From JACVRM01 sp046262315 (GTDB lineage Bacteria > Actinomycetota > Thermoleophilia > Gaiellales > Gaiellaceae), in the NCBI GenBank assembly GCA_046262315.1, contig JBHEMZ010000005.1, forward strand, positions 1-34,536: a stretch of 34,536 bases of DNA, given 5' to 3'. Positions 7,639 to 13,983 of this stretch are shown here, one piece after another (positions within the stretch are counted from its first letter, which is position 1; every line of letters starts with the position of its first letter). Below the pieces are notes generated by a model that worked only from the letters and a program-made list of their open reading frames with translations, ran no database searches and was not told the DNA's origin. The position numbers and the translations under genes are program-made.

Positions 7639-7652
7639 CGAACGTACGTTCT
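7639..7652 (+). promoter_or_regulatory. LexA-type SOS box
   Basis: CGAACGTACGTTCT matches the Gram-positive and actinobacterial SOS consensus CGAAC-N4-GTTCG except at the last base; its core GAACGTACGTTC is a perfect palindrome. It lies just upstream of, and overlaps by one base, the -10 box TATACT (7652-7657), so bound LexA would block RNA polymerase. The regulated gene is the radical SAM gene at 7664. Confidence 0.75.
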
Positions 7653-7657
7653 ATACT
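7652..7657 (+). promoter_or_regulatory. -10 box of a leaderless promoter for the radical SAM gene
   Basis: TATACT ends six bases before the GTG at 7664, so transcription should begin at or next to the start codon. A possible -35, TTGGAC at 7626-7631, has a long 20-base spacer. Confidence 0.6.
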
Positions 7658-7663
7658 GATGCC

Positions 7664-8563
7664 GTGGGCGTCGAGTACCGTGAGGAGCCCTGCCGCTCGG
7701 CCCTCAACCGCGTGCGCGGCATGCCGTTCATCTGGTCGCTCAACCCCTATATGGGCTGCGCGCACCGCTGCACGTTCTGTTACGTGCGAGCCTTCGAGCG
7801 GCGCGCCGAACGGCCGTCCGACGACCGCTACGGACGCTCGATCCGGGTGAAGGTGAACGTCGCCGACGTCCTGCGGCGGGAGCTCGGCCGCCGCTCCTGG
7901 CGCGGCGAGGCCATCGCCATCGGCGCGGCCACCGACCCCTACCAGCCCGCGGAGGGCCGCTACCGGCTGACGCGCGCCTGCCTCGAGGTGCTCGCTGCCG
8001 CGGAAAACCCGTTCAGCATCATCACGCGCGGCCCGCTGATCGTCCGCGACGTGGACATCCTTCAGGAGGCCGCGCGGGTCGCAGACGTGAGCGTCAACTT
8101 CTCTGTACCCACGCTCGACGAGCAGGTCTGGCGGACGACCGAACCCGATACCGCGCCTCCGCACCAGCGACTGCGCGCGCTGAAGAGGCTGGTAGACGCG
8201 GGAATCAAGGCCGGCGTCGGCATGGCGCCCATCCTCCCCGGGCTCTCGGACCGGCCGGAGCAGCTCGCCGAGGTGGTGAAGGCTGCGCGGCAGGCGGGCG
8301 CTGTGCATGTCTGGGCGAACCTGCTCTACCTGCGCCCTGGGACGCGAGAGCACTTCCTCGAGCACCTGGCGCGCGACTGGCCGGAGGAGCTGGCGCGCTA
8401 CGAGCGGCTGTACGCGCGGGCCGCCTACCTGCCGAACGCCGCTCGCAAGCCCATCCAGGAGCAGGTCGCGGCGCTGCGCAAGCGCCACGGCGTTGCCGAC
8501 CGCCGTCGCCTGCCCATCGTTCCCCAGGCACCCGCGAGCGAGCAGCTCGCGCTGGCGCTCTGA
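7664..8563 (+). CDS. Rv2578c-like radical SAM protein, probably SOS-regulated
   Basis: The CX3CX2C radical SAM motif is seen in MGCAHRCTFCYVRAF near residues 29-43; it would bind a [4Fe-4S] cluster that cleaves S-adenosylmethionine. IGAATDPYQPAEGRYRLTR and the overall 299-aa length match the Rv2578c family, related to spore photoproduct lyase-like radical SAM enzymes. The substrate is unknown. I chose GTG at 7664 (VGVEYREEPCRSALN) because it sits six bases after a TATACT box and behind a SOS box. The frame is open back to 7541, but that extension crosses the promoter. From memory, M. tuberculosis Rv2578c also belongs to the LexA-regulated set, which supports a role in the DNA damage response. 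The C-terminus LPIVPQAPASEQLALAL is ordinary. Confidence 0.85.
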   Translation: MGVEYREEPCRSALNRVRGMPFIWSLNPYMGCAHRCTFCYVRAFERRAERPSDDRYGRSIRVKVNVADVLRRELGRRSWRGEAIAIGAATDPYQPAEGRYRLTRACLEVLAAAENPFSIITRGPLIVRDVDILQEAARVADVSVNFSVPTLDEQVWRTTEPDTAPPHQRLRALKRLVDAGIKAGVGMAPILPGLSDRPEQLAEVVKAARQAGAVHVWANLLYLRPGTREHFLEHLARDWPEELARYERLYARAAYLPNAARKPIQEQVAALRKRHGVADRRRLPIVPQAPASEQLALAL

Positions 8564-8584
8564 GGCGCCACATAGAATCGCTCC

Positions 8585-9229
8585 GTGAGCGAGGCGGCTG
8601 GCAAGGGGCAGCAGGAGATCACATGCCTGATCGTCGACGACCACGAGGTCGTGCGCGAGGGCATCCGCATCTCCCTCTCCAACTCGGAGCACATCCGCGT
8701 GGTGGGCGAGGCGGCCGACGGGGAGGCCGCGGTCACGCTGGCCGAACGGCGCAAGCCCGATGTCGTGATCATGGACGTCCGCATGCCCGGGATGGACGGG
8801 CTCGAGGCGACGAAGATCCTGAGCGAGAGGCTCCCGGACACGAACGTGCTGATCTTCACCGCCTACAGCGAGCGGAGCCTGCTCGGGCGCGGACTCGAAT
8901 CCGGGGCCAAGGGCTACATTCTCAAGGAGGCTCCGCGCGACACGCTCGTGCGCGCCATCGAGCGCGTCGCCACCGGCGAGCCGTTCGTCGACCCAGCGCT
9001 CATGCCGGCATTCCTGCCCGGCAAGGAGGGCGGCGACATGCTCACCCAGCGCGAGCGCGAGATCCTCCAGCTGCTCGCGGACGGCATGTCCAACGCAGAC
9101 GTGGCCGAGCGCCTCTTCATCAGCCAGGAGACTGTGAAGAGCCACGTCCGGCACATCCTCACGAAGCTGGAGGCGGACACCCGCACGCACGCGGTCGCTA
9201 TCGCGCTGCGGGAGGCGATGATCGACTGA
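8585..9229 (+). CDS. NarL/FixJ family response regulator
   Basis: This is a DNA-binding response regulator of 214 aa. The receiver domain spans about residues 11-130, with acidic pair DD at 18-19 (LIVDDHEVV), phosphoacceptor D64 in VVIMDVRMPGMDG and Lys in KGYILKEAP. The LuxR-type helix-turn-helix covers about 150-208 (LTQREREILQLLADGMSNAD, VAERLFISQETVKSHVRHIL). It starts with GTG at 8585, six bases after a TAGAAT -10 box at 8573-8578, so it is probably leaderless and transcribed separately from the radical SAM gene, which ends 21 bases upstream. The adjacent histidine kinase is its natural partner. The input signal and target genes are unknown. Confidence 0.95.
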   Translation: MSEAAGKGQQEITCLIVDDHEVVREGIRISLSNSEHIRVVGEAADGEAAVTLAERRKPDVVIMDVRMPGMDGLEATKILSERLPDTNVLIFTAYSERSLLGRGLESGAKGYILKEAPRDTLVRAIERVATGEPFVDPALMPAFLPGKEGGDMLTQREREILQLLADGMSNADVAERLFISQETVKSHVRHILTKLEADTRTHAVAIALREAMID

Positions 9230-9876
9230 GCGACCCGTCGGACGCCGCTCGCCTCTCCGACCAGCTGATCGCTGCGGAGCAGGACGAGCGGCGGCGGCTC
9301 GCCCTGGCGCTGCACGACGGGCCGGTACAGACGCTCTCGGGGATTGCGCTGATGCTGGACGCCGTGCGCGAGTCCCTCGACGCGGGCCGAGCGGACGAGG
9401 CCCGCGAGGTGCTGGCCAACGTGCTCGATCGCCAGCGCGACACCATCCGCTCGCTGCGCGACCTTTCGTTCGCGCTCGAGCCCGTCATCTTGCGCGACCA
9501 GGGATTCTCCCCAGCCGTGCGCGCGCTCGCCGCGCAACTCGGGCTCTCGAACGAGCTCCAGATCGACCTCGACGTCGACGCGGGAGACGACCTGTCGGAG
9601 AAGGCCAAGGTGGCGCTCTACCAGATCGTCCGTGAGGCGCTGCACCAGTCGATCCGTCGCGGGCCGCCGACGCGGATCTCCGTGGTGGTGGCACCCGCGA
9701 GCGACGGCGGCGCCGAAGTGGTGATCTCGGACGACGCACCGGGCGAGCGGCGGCTCCGGTCATTCGAGCCGATCGAGGAGCGAGCCCGGAGCATCGCCGG
9801 GCGGGTCACGGTGGAGGCCGGCGGCGACGCGGGCACGACGGTGCGCGTCGTGCTGCCGCCGTACACCGCGCGGTAA
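9226..9876 (+). CDS. Sensorless histidine kinase (HisKA_3 type) starting at CTG
   Basis: The protein has an H-box ERRRLALALHDGPVQTLSGI with likely phospho-His at residue 30, a dimerisation helix, and a C-terminal HATPase-like region ending EAGGDAGTTVRVVLP. It is only 216 aa, with no membrane segment and no sensor domain, so the signal must come from a partner. The N-box is unusual: EALHQSIRRG replaces the normal EALTNxxRHA, losing the Mg-binding Asn. The only in-frame start before the H-box is CTG at 9226, overlapping the regulator's TGA (CTGA) with GGAGG ten bases upstream. The next in-frame ATG (near 9352) falls after the phospho-His. It probably phosphorylates the regulator encoded just before, if the altered ATP site is active. 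Confidence 0.8.
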   Translation: MSDPSDAARLSDQLIAAEQDERRRLALALHDGPVQTLSGIALMLDAVRESLDAGRADEAREVLANVLDRQRDTIRSLRDLSFALEPVILRDQGFSPAVRALAAQLGLSNELQIDLDVDAGDDLSEKAKVALYQIVREALHQSIRRGPPTRISVVVAPASDGGAEVVISDDAPGERRLRSFEPIEERARSIAGRVTVEAGGDAGTTVRVVLPPYTAR

Positions 9877-9879
9877 GAT
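9874..9879 (+). promoter_or_regulatory. -10 box overlapping the kinase stop codon
   Basis: TAAGAT contains the kinase TAA stop and lies eight bases before the ATG at 9888. It predicts a leaderless or nearly leaderless transcript for the 64-aa protein. Confidence 0.45.
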
Positions 9880-9887
9880 CGCGGCTG

Positions 9888-10082
9888 ATGGCCGAGGACG
9901 GGCACCTGCTCTTCGTCTGGAAATCGAGCGGCTACGAGCTACGTGAACGCGACGGCGATCCGCCCGACGTCGGCGGCGCGGTCGAGCTGGAGGACGAGGG
10001 CACGTACTGGGTGTCGAAGGTCGGTCCCTCTCCGCGCCCCGGCGACTCGCGCCGCTGCGCATACCTTCAGACGGCGCCCTAG
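9888..10082 (+). CDS. Small conserved-looking protein of unknown function (64 aa)
   Basis: The sequence MAEDGHLLFVWKSSGYELRE then ERDGDPPDVGGAVELEDEGT and YWVSKVGPSPRPGDSRRCAY reads like a compact beta-rich domain (LLFVWKSSGYEL; TYWVSKVGPSP). It has no signal peptide or membrane segment and one Cys near the end. ATG at 9888 follows a -10-like TAAGAT. It ends in a CTAG shared with the convergent flavoprotein gene. I do not recognise the family. Codon use and the promoter signal support a real gene. Confidence 0.65.
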   Translation: MAEDGHLLFVWKSSGYELRERDGDPPDVGGAVELEDEGTYWVSKVGPSPRPGDSRRCAYLQTAP

Positions 10083-11194
10083 CGGGCGAGGTCCTCGGCA
10101 GCCGCTAGGCCGAGCACGAGCGCCTGGGCGAGCCCGCTCGCGTACCCGCCGGCCGCAAAGCCGCCCGCATCCACCCCCGCTGCGTAGAGGCCCTCCACCC
10201 TCGTACCGTCGTCGCGTAGCACGCGCGCGCTCTCGTCGACGCGAAGCCCGCCGATCGTGTGCGTGATCGCTGCCCGCACCCGAACGGCGACCTTTGCCGA
10301 CGCCGGCACGGGAAACGGGAGCTCGGACGCGTCCAGCACGGGGGCGCCGGCGCCGCGCGCCGCCTCGACCATCTCTCCGACGGTGCGCTTCCTCACCCGA
10401 TGCTGGAGCGCCGCGGCGGCGAGCACGTACCAGGCGCGGGCGCCCGGCTGCCGCGCGCTCGCCTGCACGACGTCCGTCTCCGACCAGCTCGGCGGCTCCC
10501 CCAGAAACGGCTCTCCCTGCTCGTCCACGACGAGCGCGTGGCGCGCGTAGAGCTGCGCCAGTCGGACGAAGTCATGCTCTCCGAAGTCCGCATCGGGCAT
10601 GTTCCTCCCGTGGAACTGGTCGAGGCCGGTTGAGGTCGCCGCGCCGCGGTCGAGCGCGAAGCGGAGCCCGTCCCCCGCACTCCACGGATTCGCGCGCAGC
10701 GCAAGCGGCTCGAGCGTGATGTGGCGTGCCACTAGCTCCGGATCGCCGCCGAACCCGCCCGTGGCCAGTACCAGCGCGGTACCGGGCACCGCGACAAGGT
10801 CGCGAAAATCCGTGCACAGACGGATTTCGCCGGCGGCGCGCGCCAGCGTCTCCGTCAGGCCGCGCGGCTCGAAGCGCACGCCCAGTGTCAGTGGGTTCCC
10901 CGTCTCGCGCGTCACCACCGGCGCGCCGAGCGACTCGAGCCACTCGAGCCCGTCGTCGAGCCGCTCCACGAGCAGCCGCTGGAGGTCCTCCTCGCCGGCC
11001 GGGCACTCGCGCCGGAAGTCCGCAAGCGTTCGGTAGCGCCAGATCACGCAGCTCGAGAGCAGCATCGAGCCACCGGCCCGGTCGCCCTTCTCCAGCACCG
11101 TGGGCCGTGCGCCCAACTGACGAGCGCGCGCGGCGGCGACGAGTCCCGCCATCCCGGCACCGGCCACGGTCAGTTCGGGTCCCGCGATCGTCAC
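10079..11194 (-). CDS. FAD-dependent oxidoreductase (fumarate reductase/succinate dehydrogenase flavoprotein-like)
   Basis: The N-terminus has a Rossmann dinucleotide motif, VAGAGMAGLVAAARARQLGA (residues about 10-29), followed by VLEKGDRAGGSMLLSS, typical for FAD binding. ALVLATGGFGGDPELVARH is the internal ATG motif of the fumarate reductase-type flavoprotein fold. The C-terminus IGGLRVDESARVLRDDGTRV, then GLYAAGVDAGGFAAGGYASG, is the usual closing FAD loop. At 371 aa it is shorter than fumarate reductases and resembles 3-ketosteroid dehydrogenase or tricarballylate dehydrogenase-like proteins. The substrate is not evident. The start GTG at 11194 overlaps the stop of a 27-codon ORF (GTGA), and the VOC gene lies upstream. 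Confidence 0.85.
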   Translation of the reverse strand: MTIAGPELTVAGAGMAGLVAAARARQLGARPTVLEKGDRAGGSMLLSSCVIWRYRTLADFRRECPAGEEDLQRLLVERLDDGLEWLESLGAPVVTRETGNPLTLGVRFEPRGLTETLARAAGEIRLCTDFRDLVAVPGTALVLATGGFGGDPELVARHITLEPLALRANPWSAGDGLRFALDRGAATSTGLDQFHGRNMPDADFGEHDFVRLAQLYARHALVVDEQGEPFLGEPPSWSETDVVQASARQPGARAWYVLAAAALQHRVRKRTVGEMVEAARGAGAPVLDASELPFPVPASAKVAVRVRAAITHTIGGLRVDESARVLRDDGTRVEGLYAAGVDAGGFAAGGYASGLAQALVLGLAAAEDLAR

Positions 11195-11274
11195 TCCGCC
11201 GAATGCCTGTACGGCGCGTGGTCGACCGCGAGCTCCAGGACGGTCAGGAACGCGACCAGGAGGAGTCGCGCCAT
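11191..11274 (-). CDS. Possible 27-aa hydrophobic peptide between VOC and flavoprotein genes
   Basis: ATG at 11274 opens a 27-codon frame reading MARLLLVAFLTVLELAVDHA then PYRHSAE, with one hydrophobic helix. It starts ten bases after the VOC stop and its TGA overlaps the GTG of the flavoprotein gene (GTGA), which would couple the genes. No strong Shine-Dalgarno is visible. It could be a small membrane peptide, a leader that feeds ribosomes to the next gene, or chance. Confidence 0.35.
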   Translation of the reverse strand: MARLLLVAFLTVLELAVDHAPYRHSAE

Positions 11275-11284
11275 TTTCAACCGG

Positions 11285-12001
11285 CTACTTGAGGGCGAAG
11301 GTCGGCTTGTGCTCGACGTACTCGATGCGCACGCGCTCGGGGCCCCAGAGGAACGCGGCATACGTGTTGGGCGCGTCCACCACGTCCTGCACCTCGATTC
11401 CGCGCTCGTGCGCGGCCTCCACGTGCCGCTCGGCCGAGTCGACCAGCACCGCGAGGTGGTTGAGCAGTGGGCGCTCGCTGCCGTTCGGGTCGCCGTGCCA
11501 GAACTCCAGAAACGCGCCGGCCACCTGCACCCGCGGCGCGCCGCCGTCGCCCGAACGGGCGGGCTCGAATCCGTATGCCCGATAGGCACGGGCGGTCTCG
11601 GTCGGCTGCGCGGAGAAGAGCGCGACGTGGTCGAAGTCGTAGTCCGACTCAGTCCCCGCCTGTACGAGCCCGACCCGGAGACCCTCCCAGAGATCGAAGA
11701 AGACGCCGCCGTGCTCGCGCTCGTGCCGCCAGTCCTCCGGCAGCCGGGCGACGGCGGACTCGAGGTCGTTCACGCGGAACGCCAGGTGGCGCAGCGCGCC
11801 ACGCTGCCGCGGAGGGTCGGCCTCGAAGAGCGTTAGCTTGCTACGCCTGGCGTCGGCGCCGACGAGCGTGAAAGCGTCCGTACGCTCGATCACGTGCATG
11901 CCGAGGTGGCGCGTGGCGAAATCGGCAACGCGGTCGCGCTCGGCGAGCCAGAGTGCGACGTGGTCGAGCGTCCGCGGCTGCACGGGCTTGAGCATAGTCA
12001 C
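11285..12001 (-). CDS. VOC family protein (glyoxalase / extradiol dioxygenase-like)
   Basis: This 238-aa protein is built from two VOC modules. The first starts RTLDHVALWLAERDRVADFA and includes LRHLAFRVNDLESAVARLP; the second starts YDFDHVALFSAQPTETARAY and includes LNHLAVLVDSAERHVEAA. Each has the His near a beta-strand start (DHVAL twice, and H in LRHLAF and LNHLAV) and acidic residues near the strand ends that form metal sites in glyoxalase I or catechol dioxygenases. The reaction is not identifiable. GTG at 12001 gives MTMLKPVQPRTLDHV; the ATG two codons later is an equal candidate. It lies upstream of the flavoprotein gene on the same strand. Confidence 0.85.
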   Translation of the reverse strand: MTMLKPVQPRTLDHVALWLAERDRVADFATRHLGMHVIERTDAFTLVGADARRSKLTLFEADPPRQRGALRHLAFRVNDLESAVARLPEDWRHEREHGGVFFDLWEGLRVGLVQAGTESDYDFDHVALFSAQPTETARAYRAYGFEPARSGDGGAPRVQVAGAFLEFWHGDPNGSERPLLNHLAVLVDSAERHVEAAHERGIEVQDVVDAPNTYAAFLWGPERVRIEYVEHKPTFALK

Positions 12002-12021
12002 GCCGGTGCGGGGCGCCGCGG

Positions 12022-12354
12022 CTACTTCTCGCTATCCACGGCGCGCGCGAGCTGGGCCTTGTTCATCTTCGAGCGCCCCTCGACTCGGCGCTTCCGGGCC
12101 TCCTCGTACAACTGCTCGCGCGTGCGCCCCTTCGGCCGGTTCGTCCCCGAGCGAAGCCCGCCCCGGCGGCCGGACGAGATGTCCTCGAGCGACACTTGGG
12201 ACGAGGTCTTCGCCTCGCCCACGCGAGCGCGCTCCTTATTGACCGTCCGCGCCGCGATCTCCTCCGCCTTGCCCTCCCGCGTCCCGCGCTCCTCAAGCGA
12301 CTCCTTGATGTGCTCGTACTGGCGCTCGCGCTTGGCGCTCCACGCGTCCGGCAT
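12022..12354 (-). CDS. Small charged protein of the actinobacterial plasmid stabilisation / Rho-N-like type
   Basis: This 110-aa, very hydrophilic protein begins MPDAWSAKRERQYEHIKESL and continues EERGTREGKAEEIAARTVNK, a conserved opening seen in proteins annotated as plasmid stabilisation proteins in actinobacteria. The C-terminus TREQLYEEARKRRVEGRSKM then NKAQLARAV resembles the SAP/Rho N-terminal helix-extension-helix module for nucleic acid binding. A strong Shine-Dalgarno, AAAGGAGG, lies six bases before the ATG at 12354. The function is unproven; stress-induced expression is known for some relatives, but nothing here shows it. Confidence 0.8.
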   Translation of the reverse strand: MPDAWSAKRERQYEHIKESLEERGTREGKAEEIAARTVNKERARVGEAKTSSQVSLEDISSGRRGGLRSGTNRPKGRTREQLYEEARKRRVEGRSKMNKAQLARAVDSEK

Positions 12355-12405
12355 GCCGCCTCCTTTCAGAGAACCGCCACGCTCCTACCCTGGATCCAGC
12401 CGTGT

Positions 12406-12411
12406 TACGCT
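12406..12411 (+). promoter_or_regulatory. -10 box of a leaderless promoter
   Basis: TACGCT ends six bases before the GTG start at 12418, the same arrangement as at several other genes in this window. Confidence 0.4.
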
Positions 12412-12417
12412 CCGGCC

Positions 12418-12732
12418 GTGGCGACGATCCTGCTGGTCGGGGTCGATCTCTTCGTCCGGGCGAAACTCGAGGCGTCGTCGCCTGCGCACCGCTTCGTCAC
12501 CACTGACAGCGTCTACCCGCCGGACCTCGTGATCGCGGACATCGCGCGAATCGATCCCGAGGAAGTCGCCGAGACGTTTCCGGACGTGCCAATTCTCGGC
12601 TACACGAACCACACCGACACCACCGGACTGCGGGCTGGACACGCCGCCGGCTTCGACCAGGTAGTGGCCAAATCGGCGCTTTCCGAGCGGGCTTCGCAGC
12701 TAATCGAGGAGCTAATGCCCCAGGTAGGCTAG
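12418..12732 (+). CDS. Stand-alone receiver-like domain protein
   Basis: The 104-aa sequence has the alternating strand and helix layout of a CheY-type receiver: strand 1 ATILLVGVDLFVRAKLEA, strand 3 PDLVIADIARID with an Asp in the phosphoacceptor position (D41), strand 4 VPILGYTNHTD, and strand 5 FDQVVAKSALSERA with the conserved Lys. The usual acidic pair after strand 1 is reduced to one Asp (GVD), so phosphorylation is doubtful. I chose GTG at 12418 because of the TACGCT box just upstream; the frame is open to 12196, but that part overlaps the opposite gene. It ends six bases before the ferredoxin start, so they probably form one operon. The receiver assignment is by pattern only. Confidence 0.65.
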   Translation: MATILLVGVDLFVRAKLEASSPAHRFVTTDSVYPPDLVIADIARIDPEEVAETFPDVPILGYTNHTDTTGLRAGHAAGFDQVVAKSALSERASQLIEELMPQVG

Positions 12733-12738
12733 GCCGCG

Positions 12739-13983
12739 ATGACGTACATCATCGCGGAGCCCTGCATCGACGTCAAAGACAAGTCCTGCATCGACGTCTG
12801 CCCGGTGGACTGCATCCACGAGGCCGACCGCATCCTCGTGATCGACCCCGAGGAGTGCATAGATTGCTTCGCACCGTCCGAGCAGCTCCTGACCAAGCAC
12901 GGCGTCCGGACGTTCGCGGAACTCGAGAACAAAGCCTGTCGTGTTCTCACCGACACGGGCTTCGCGCCGGCCGCAGTCAAGAGGTTCCGCCGCAAGCCGC
13001 TCGTAGAAATCGAGCTCGCACCGGCGTTCGAAGAGCGTGATCGGTACGGCGGAACGAGGCTGACGACTCGCAACCCGTCGCGGTTTCGCCGTACGATCCG
13101 CGCCACATCGACCCATTCGTGGGTTCTCGTCGACGGAGAACGCACCGATTGCCTCGCCCGGGGCCAGTACATCCCGTCGGCGCGCGCCCAACCGCGCCGC
13201 GACTCCGAGACCTATCGGCTCGGGGCCCTCCATGGGTTGGTCTTCGGTGACGGCACCTGGAACAAGCAAGCGATCAGGTCGGGTCAACACCTCCACTACG
13301 TCCAGCTGTACGGCGAGAAGGTGGCCAGGTTCAGGGACTTTTTCGACCAGGTGAACTTCTCGCCGTCTCTGGACGTCCACCCGGGGTACGTCGGCACCGG
13401 CGTCGTCCGAGCCGCCACGAACCTGAAGCGTGCGCTGCCCGAAACATCGGACGTCGAATACATCGCCGGGTTCGTGGACGGCTGGCTCGCCTCCGACGGC
13501 GACGAGGTCAGAGTCGGGTCTATGCGCCTTCGCTCGACGAACCACGAGGCACTGTCGTGGCTCGAGCTAGCCGCGCCCCTTGCCGGTTACATCACTGTGG
13601 GCTCAGGCCAGGAGAGTAATCTGGAGACGAACTTCGCCGTCCGCGCCAGGCCGATCCGATGGCTCTATTTGGCGACGCGAGAGGTCTCCTGGCGCGTCAT
13701 GCGGACGCAGCAGCTCGACCAGGACGCTTCGGACACCTTCTGCGCCGTGGTCCCGGGCAAGCACGAGTTCACTCTCGCCGGAGGTCTCTACACACGCAAC
13801 TGCGGCGCGTGCGAACCGGAGTGTCCGGTCGAGGCGATCTTCCCCGAGGACGCCCTTCCGGACAAGTGGGAGCCGTTCGTGAAGATCAACTACGCGTACG
13901 GCGAGGGCTTCGACGTCATCAATCAGCTCACCGAGCAATACGCAACCGAGCACAACGTCCAGAACCCCCCACTCGAGACCTGA
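12739..13983 (+). CDS. fdxA: 7Fe ferredoxin (FdxA type) precursor interrupted by an intein
   Basis: The open frame encodes 414 aa. Residues 1-42 and 355-414 join to a 102-aa ferredoxin of the actinobacterial FdxA kind, starting MTYIIAEPCIDVKDKSCIDV. Mature cysteines 9, 17 and 50 fit a [3Fe-4S] site and 21, 40, 43 and 46 a [4Fe-4S] site, by comparison with Azotobacter ferredoxin I; C25 is the extra Cys. Residues 43-354 are an intein placed inside the CIDCGAC cluster motif. Unspliced protein lacks C43 in its correct place and has C46 and C50 displaced by 312 residues, so it cannot form both clusters normally. Such ferredoxins pass electrons to P450s and other oxidoreductases. The start ATG at 12739 lies six bases after the receiver-like gene. 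DUF309 follows with an overlap. Confidence 0.95.
   Translation: MTYIIAEPCIDVKDKSCIDVCPVDCIHEADRILVIDPEECIDCFAPSEQLLTKHGVRTFAELENKACRVLTDTGFAPAAVKRFRRKPLVEIELAPAFEERDRYGGTRLTTRNPSRFRRTIRATSTHSWVLVDGERTDCLARGQYIPSARAQPRRDSETYRLGALHGLVFGDGTWNKQAIRSGQHLHYVQLYGEKVARFRDFFDQVNFSPSLDVHPGYVGTGVVRAATNLKRALPETSDVEYIAGFVDGWLASDGDEVRVGSMRLRSTNHEALSWLELAAPLAGYITVGSGQESNLETNFAVRARPIRWLYLATREVSWRVMRTQQLDQDASDTFCAVVPGKHEFTLAGGLYTRNCGACEPECPVEAIFPEDALPDKWEPFVKINYAYGEGFDVINQLTEQYATEHNVQNPPLET
12865..13800 (+). mobile_element. Intein with LAGLIDADG-type homing endonuclease, inserted in the ferredoxin
   Basis: The 312-residue insert starts with Cys (block A: CFAPSEQLLTKHGVRTFAEL) and ends with Asn followed by Cys (LYTRN, then C). 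Block B is TSTHSWVLVDGE with the expected Thr and His. Two endonuclease-type motifs are present: LGALHGLVFGDGT (about intein residues 147-159) and YIAGFVDGWLASDGD (about 196-210 of the intein, then further core sequence). Block F is CAVVPGKHEFTLAGG. The penultimate residue is Arg instead of the common His; other inteins with non-His residues there are known. It should therefore be splicing-competent, joining D42 to C355. The frame is intact throughout, and the motif Asp residues suggest the endonuclease may still be active. Residue positions of the internal motifs are approximate. Confidence 0.93.

Noticed and set aside
7532..9190. Minus-strand open frame of 552 codons
   Set aside because: Antisense of the radical SAM and response regulator genes, which carry clear motifs.
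8623..9225. Upstream half of the frame containing the histidine kinase
   Set aside because: It overlaps the response regulator in another frame and is Arg/His-rich nonsense; the kinase begins at or near 9226.
13659..13979. Upstream extension of the DUF309 frame inside the intein and ferredoxin
   Set aside because: Out-of-frame reading of the ferredoxin C-extein and intein; homology to DUF309 starts only after 13980.
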